Of a stretch of DNA of 64,000 nucleotides, positions 61,956 to 64,000 are shown piece after piece. The DNA comes from Nitrobacter vulgaris (GTDB taxonomy: Bacteria > Pseudomonadota > Alphaproteobacteria > Rhizobiales > Xanthobacteraceae). A program made the position numbers and the translations under genes. Each line of letters begins with the position of its first letter. Position 1 is the first letter of the stretch. The stretch is from the NCBI RefSeq assembly GCF_031453995.1, contig NZ_JAVDPZ010000015.1:1-64000 (forward strand), in the 5' to 3' direction. The notes beneath the pieces were generated by a model. The model had not been told where the DNA came from and searched no databases. It saw nothing but the letters and a program-made list of their open reading frames with translations.

Positions 61956-63484
61956 GATTGTTTGTCCCGGTTGGTGCCGATCCATGCGACAGGAAGCGTA
62001 ACGGTAAATGTGCTGCCGGTATTCAGCTCTGACGAGACCGATATGGTTCCTCCGAGCCTTCGCACCAATGCACGGACGTGTGCGAGACCGATACCCTGGC
62101 CCGGCCGGTCCTGCGGTCCCGCCCGGCGGAACAGATCGAAAATACGCTGGTGATCCTTCGGATCGATGCCGCGGCCGTTGTCTGTGATCTCAAAAATCGC
62201 GAAACCGAGCTTACGCCGACCGCGGATAGCAATATCACCGGGAACATTAGATTTGAGGTATTTCAAGGCATTGTCGATCAAATTGGAGAAAATCTGTTCG
62301 ATCGCGATGCGGTCGCTGACAATATCCGGCAATGGTTCGACCCGGATCTGAGCGTTGGCCTCGGCGGCCTGATGCGCCACGGTGGATGCAATGCTCTCGA
62401 TCAGGTCGCGCATGGTGATCGCAGAGGGATGAAATTCGCGACGGCCCTCGCGGGTGAGGCTGAGGATCGCGCTGATCAGCCGGTCCATCTTGGCGATCGA
62501 CGACTTGATGAACCCGAGCGCCTCGGTGAAATCCTGCGACAATTGCTTGTCCGGTTCGTCGAGAACCGGTTCGGTGGCGGCCGCTGAATCTTCCGTCGCC
62601 GGAGGCGGGAGGCCGCCGGGCCGGCTCAGGTCCGCGATCCGTTTGAAGAGGTCGCCGCGCAGTTCCTCGAGCTCGCTGGTGAAACCCATAATGTTGACCA
62701 GCGGCGAGCGCAGGTCGTGGCTGACGATATAGGCGAAACGCTGGATTTCCTCATTGGCCTCGCGGAGGTCGCTGGTGCGTTCCTTGACGATGGACTCGAG
62801 ATTGAGATTGTTATCGCGCAACTGGGCTTCGGCGACGTCGCGCGCGCGGCTTGAGCGTCGCACCAGGAAGATCGACAGCCCTGCGAACACCACGACCAGT
62901 CCCGAACCGATGCTGGTGATCGATGCCGAGAGCGACTGGCTTGCATCGGCCGATGTCACCCGCGCCGAGAACAGGCGACTTTCCTCAGCCCTCATCTCGC
63001 TGGCGAGGTTACGGATATGCCCCATGGTGTCACGGCCGGCCTCCTGGCGCGCGATCTCGGCAGCTTCGTTCTGCCGGTTCGCCAGCGTCAGGTCGATGCC
63101 CCGCCGCAACTGCTCGATCCGTTGATAGGTCTGCGGGATCATCTGCTGGAGCCGCTGCTGCTGATAGGGATTATCGATCGTCAGCGTCTTGAGCCGCTCG
63201 ATACTCGGCGAAATCTGGCTGCCCGCTTCCTCGAAGGCGCTGCGGAATTCCGGCCTCTGCGTCAGCAGGAAGCCGCGCTGCGCGCTTTCGGCGCGCCGCA
63301 TCTGCAACAGGGCCAGCGAGATTTCATTCTCGATTTCCATGCTGTGCAGAACCCAGCGTGCGTCGTGGCGTGCCTTGTTGACAAAATAGACGGACATCGC
63401 ACTGATCAGCGTCAGAACCACCAGACCTGCCGTCAGCAGGATCAGCTGGCCAAGCGCAGTGCGTGACGATCTGGTGGACGTCAC
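61952..63484 (-). CDS. CHASE3-domain membrane histidine kinase
   Basis: 510 residues. TM1 (LGQLILLTAGLVVLTLISAMSVYF), CHASE3 periplasmic domain (about 38-180; EIENEISLALLQMRRAESAQRGFLLT), TM2 (SITSIGSGLVVVFAGLSIFLV), coiled coil, HisKA with RFAYIVSHDLRSPLVNIMGF (His about 253), a Pro/Glu-rich insert (about 285-315), then HATPase_c (FSNLIDNALKYLKSN, ITDNGRGIDPKDHQRIFDLF). It probably phosphorylates the response regulator encoded next. Signal unknown. Confidence 0.94.
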   Translation of the reverse strand: MTSTRSSRTALGQLILLTAGLVVLTLISAMSVYFVNKARHDARWVLHSMEIENEISLALLQMRRAESAQRGFLLTQRPEFRSAFEEAGSQISPSIERLKTLTIDNPYQQQRLQQMIPQTYQRIEQLRRGIDLTLANRQNEAAEIARQEAGRDTMGHIRNLASEMRAEESRLFSARVTSADASQSLSASITSIGSGLVVVFAGLSIFLVRRSSRARDVAEAQLRDNNLNLESIVKERTSDLREANEEIQRFAYIVSHDLRSPLVNIMGFTSELEELRGDLFKRIADLSRPGGLPPPATEDSAAATEPVLDEPDKQLSQDFTEALGFIKSSIAKMDRLISAILSLTREGRREFHPSAITMRDLIESIASTVAHQAAEANAQIRVEPLPDIVSDRIAIEQIFSNLIDNALKYLKSNVPGDIAIRGRRKLGFAIFEITDNGRGIDPKDHQRIFDLFRRAGPQDRPGQGIGLAHVRALVRRLGGTISVSSELNTGSTFTVTLPVAWIGTNRDKQS

Positions 63485-63617
63485 CGTGATCGCATCATGT
63501 TCGGATCGAGACAGTCTGAATCGCCCCCGCGCGGTTACCAGCTATTTGCTAAACGTCTCAATCCGCAGTCGGTTCCGCACTTCTGCCCTACATAATCTCA
63601 GTCCGGGCGGAGTGGGT

Positions 63618-64000
63618 TCAGGCTCCTGTCAGACCGCCGCTGGAGAGGTACTGCTCCAGCCAATGGATGTGGTAGTCGCCGTCGATAATGCTCGCCTCGC
63701 GAACCAGCGCCCGGAACAGGGGCAAGGTGGTCTCCACACCATCCACAACCATCTCGTCGAGTGCTCTGCGCAACCGCATCAAGCATTCGGCGCGCGTCTT
63801 GCCGTGAACGATCAGCTTGCCTACCAGCGAGTCGTAATAGGGCGGGATCACATACCCCTGATAAACGGCGGAATCGATCCGGACGCCGAGTCCGCCCGGT
63901 GGATGAAATTGCGTGATTTTGCCGGGGGAGGGACGGAAGGTGACGGGATTCTCTGCGTTGATGCGGCACTCGATCGCGTGGCCGCTCACGACGATTTCCT
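63618..64000 (-). CDS. accC: Biotin carboxylase AccC, 3' end (runs off the window)
   Basis: The frame ends at TGA 63618-63620 and is open at the right edge. The visible 127 residues contain EIVVSGHAIECRINAENPVTFRPSPGKITQFHPPGG, YDSLVGKLIVHGKTRAEC and the usual C-terminal helix, which identifies acetyl-CoA carboxylase biotin carboxylase. The N-terminal ATP-grasp part lies outside the window. Confidence 0.96.
   Translation of the reverse strand, partial: EIVVSGHAIECRINAENPVTFRPSPGKITQFHPPGGLGVRIDSAVYQGYVIPPYYDSLVGKLIVHGKTRAECLMRLRRALDEMVVDGVETTLPLFRALVREASIIDGDYHIHWLEQYLSSGGLTGA

Overview
The window reads as a chromosomal segment of an alphaproteobacterium of the Bradyrhizobiaceae/Nitrobacteraceae group (Nitrobacter, Afipia, Rhodopseudomonas, Bradyrhizobium relatives). 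This rests on high GC, on the gene orders tatABC-serS-surE-pcm-nlpD, yajC-secD-secF-Mth938-squalene/phytoene synthase-like-trmFO and NDUFA12/DUF2155/aat/accC, and on family-typical small proteins (DUF3597, the YRENAR-type microprotein, the lysine-rich Myb-like protein). The genus is an inference; no rRNA is present.

Bases 1-14000 are a patchwork: an IS3-type remnant at the left edge, an iron-uptake pair (TonB-dependent siderophore receptor and Bfd ferredoxin) with an Irr-box-like site upstream, a 5'-lost nuclease-like pseudogene, small Bradyrhizobiaceae proteins, a cold-shock protein, an SbmA/YddA-type ABC transporter, a frameshifted IS5-type element, a GNAT, a second truncated IS5-type copy and a Kef/CPA2 cation/proton antiporter.

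Bases 14000-18400 look like a graveyard. They hold a c-type cytochrome remnant, three shards of a type I restriction (HsdR) gene (two forward, one inverted), a shard of a large serine recombinase, a Lar-like zinc-ribbon protein and a truncated microprotein. Among these lie an intact Omp25-like beta-barrel gene and an ICMT-like methyltransferase.

Bases 18380-33000 form an integrated element abutting a tRNA-Asn gene. In order it carries an XRE regulator, an ImmA/IrrE protease, DUF5659 and partner, an unknown small protein, a CHC2/Toprim primase, a D5-like ATPase, a TubC-like zinc protein, two overlapping small genes, a type I restriction-modification locus and a large serine recombinase whose 3' end reads into the tRNA. 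The restriction locus is damaged: hsdR carries a frameshift and hsdS is cut and joined to a decapitated tspO. An unrecognised gene sits between hsdR and hsdM.

Bases 33000-64000 are mostly core genome: two Pcm-like methyltransferases, TatABC, SerRS with an unusual internal insertion, SurE, a receiver protein, a degenerate NlpD-like LysM/M23 lipoprotein, ChrA, a DUF815 ATPase, YajC-SecD-SecF, Mth938, a squalene/phytoene synthase-like protein, a RIO-like kinase fused to an ANL C-terminal domain, TrmFO, a DUF2189 protein, a second DUF3597 gene broken by an amber codon, tandem small GNATs, an NDUFA12-like protein, a FecR-domain secreted protein, DUF2155, a chemoreceptor, Aat, a three-gene two-component cluster and the 3' end of accC.
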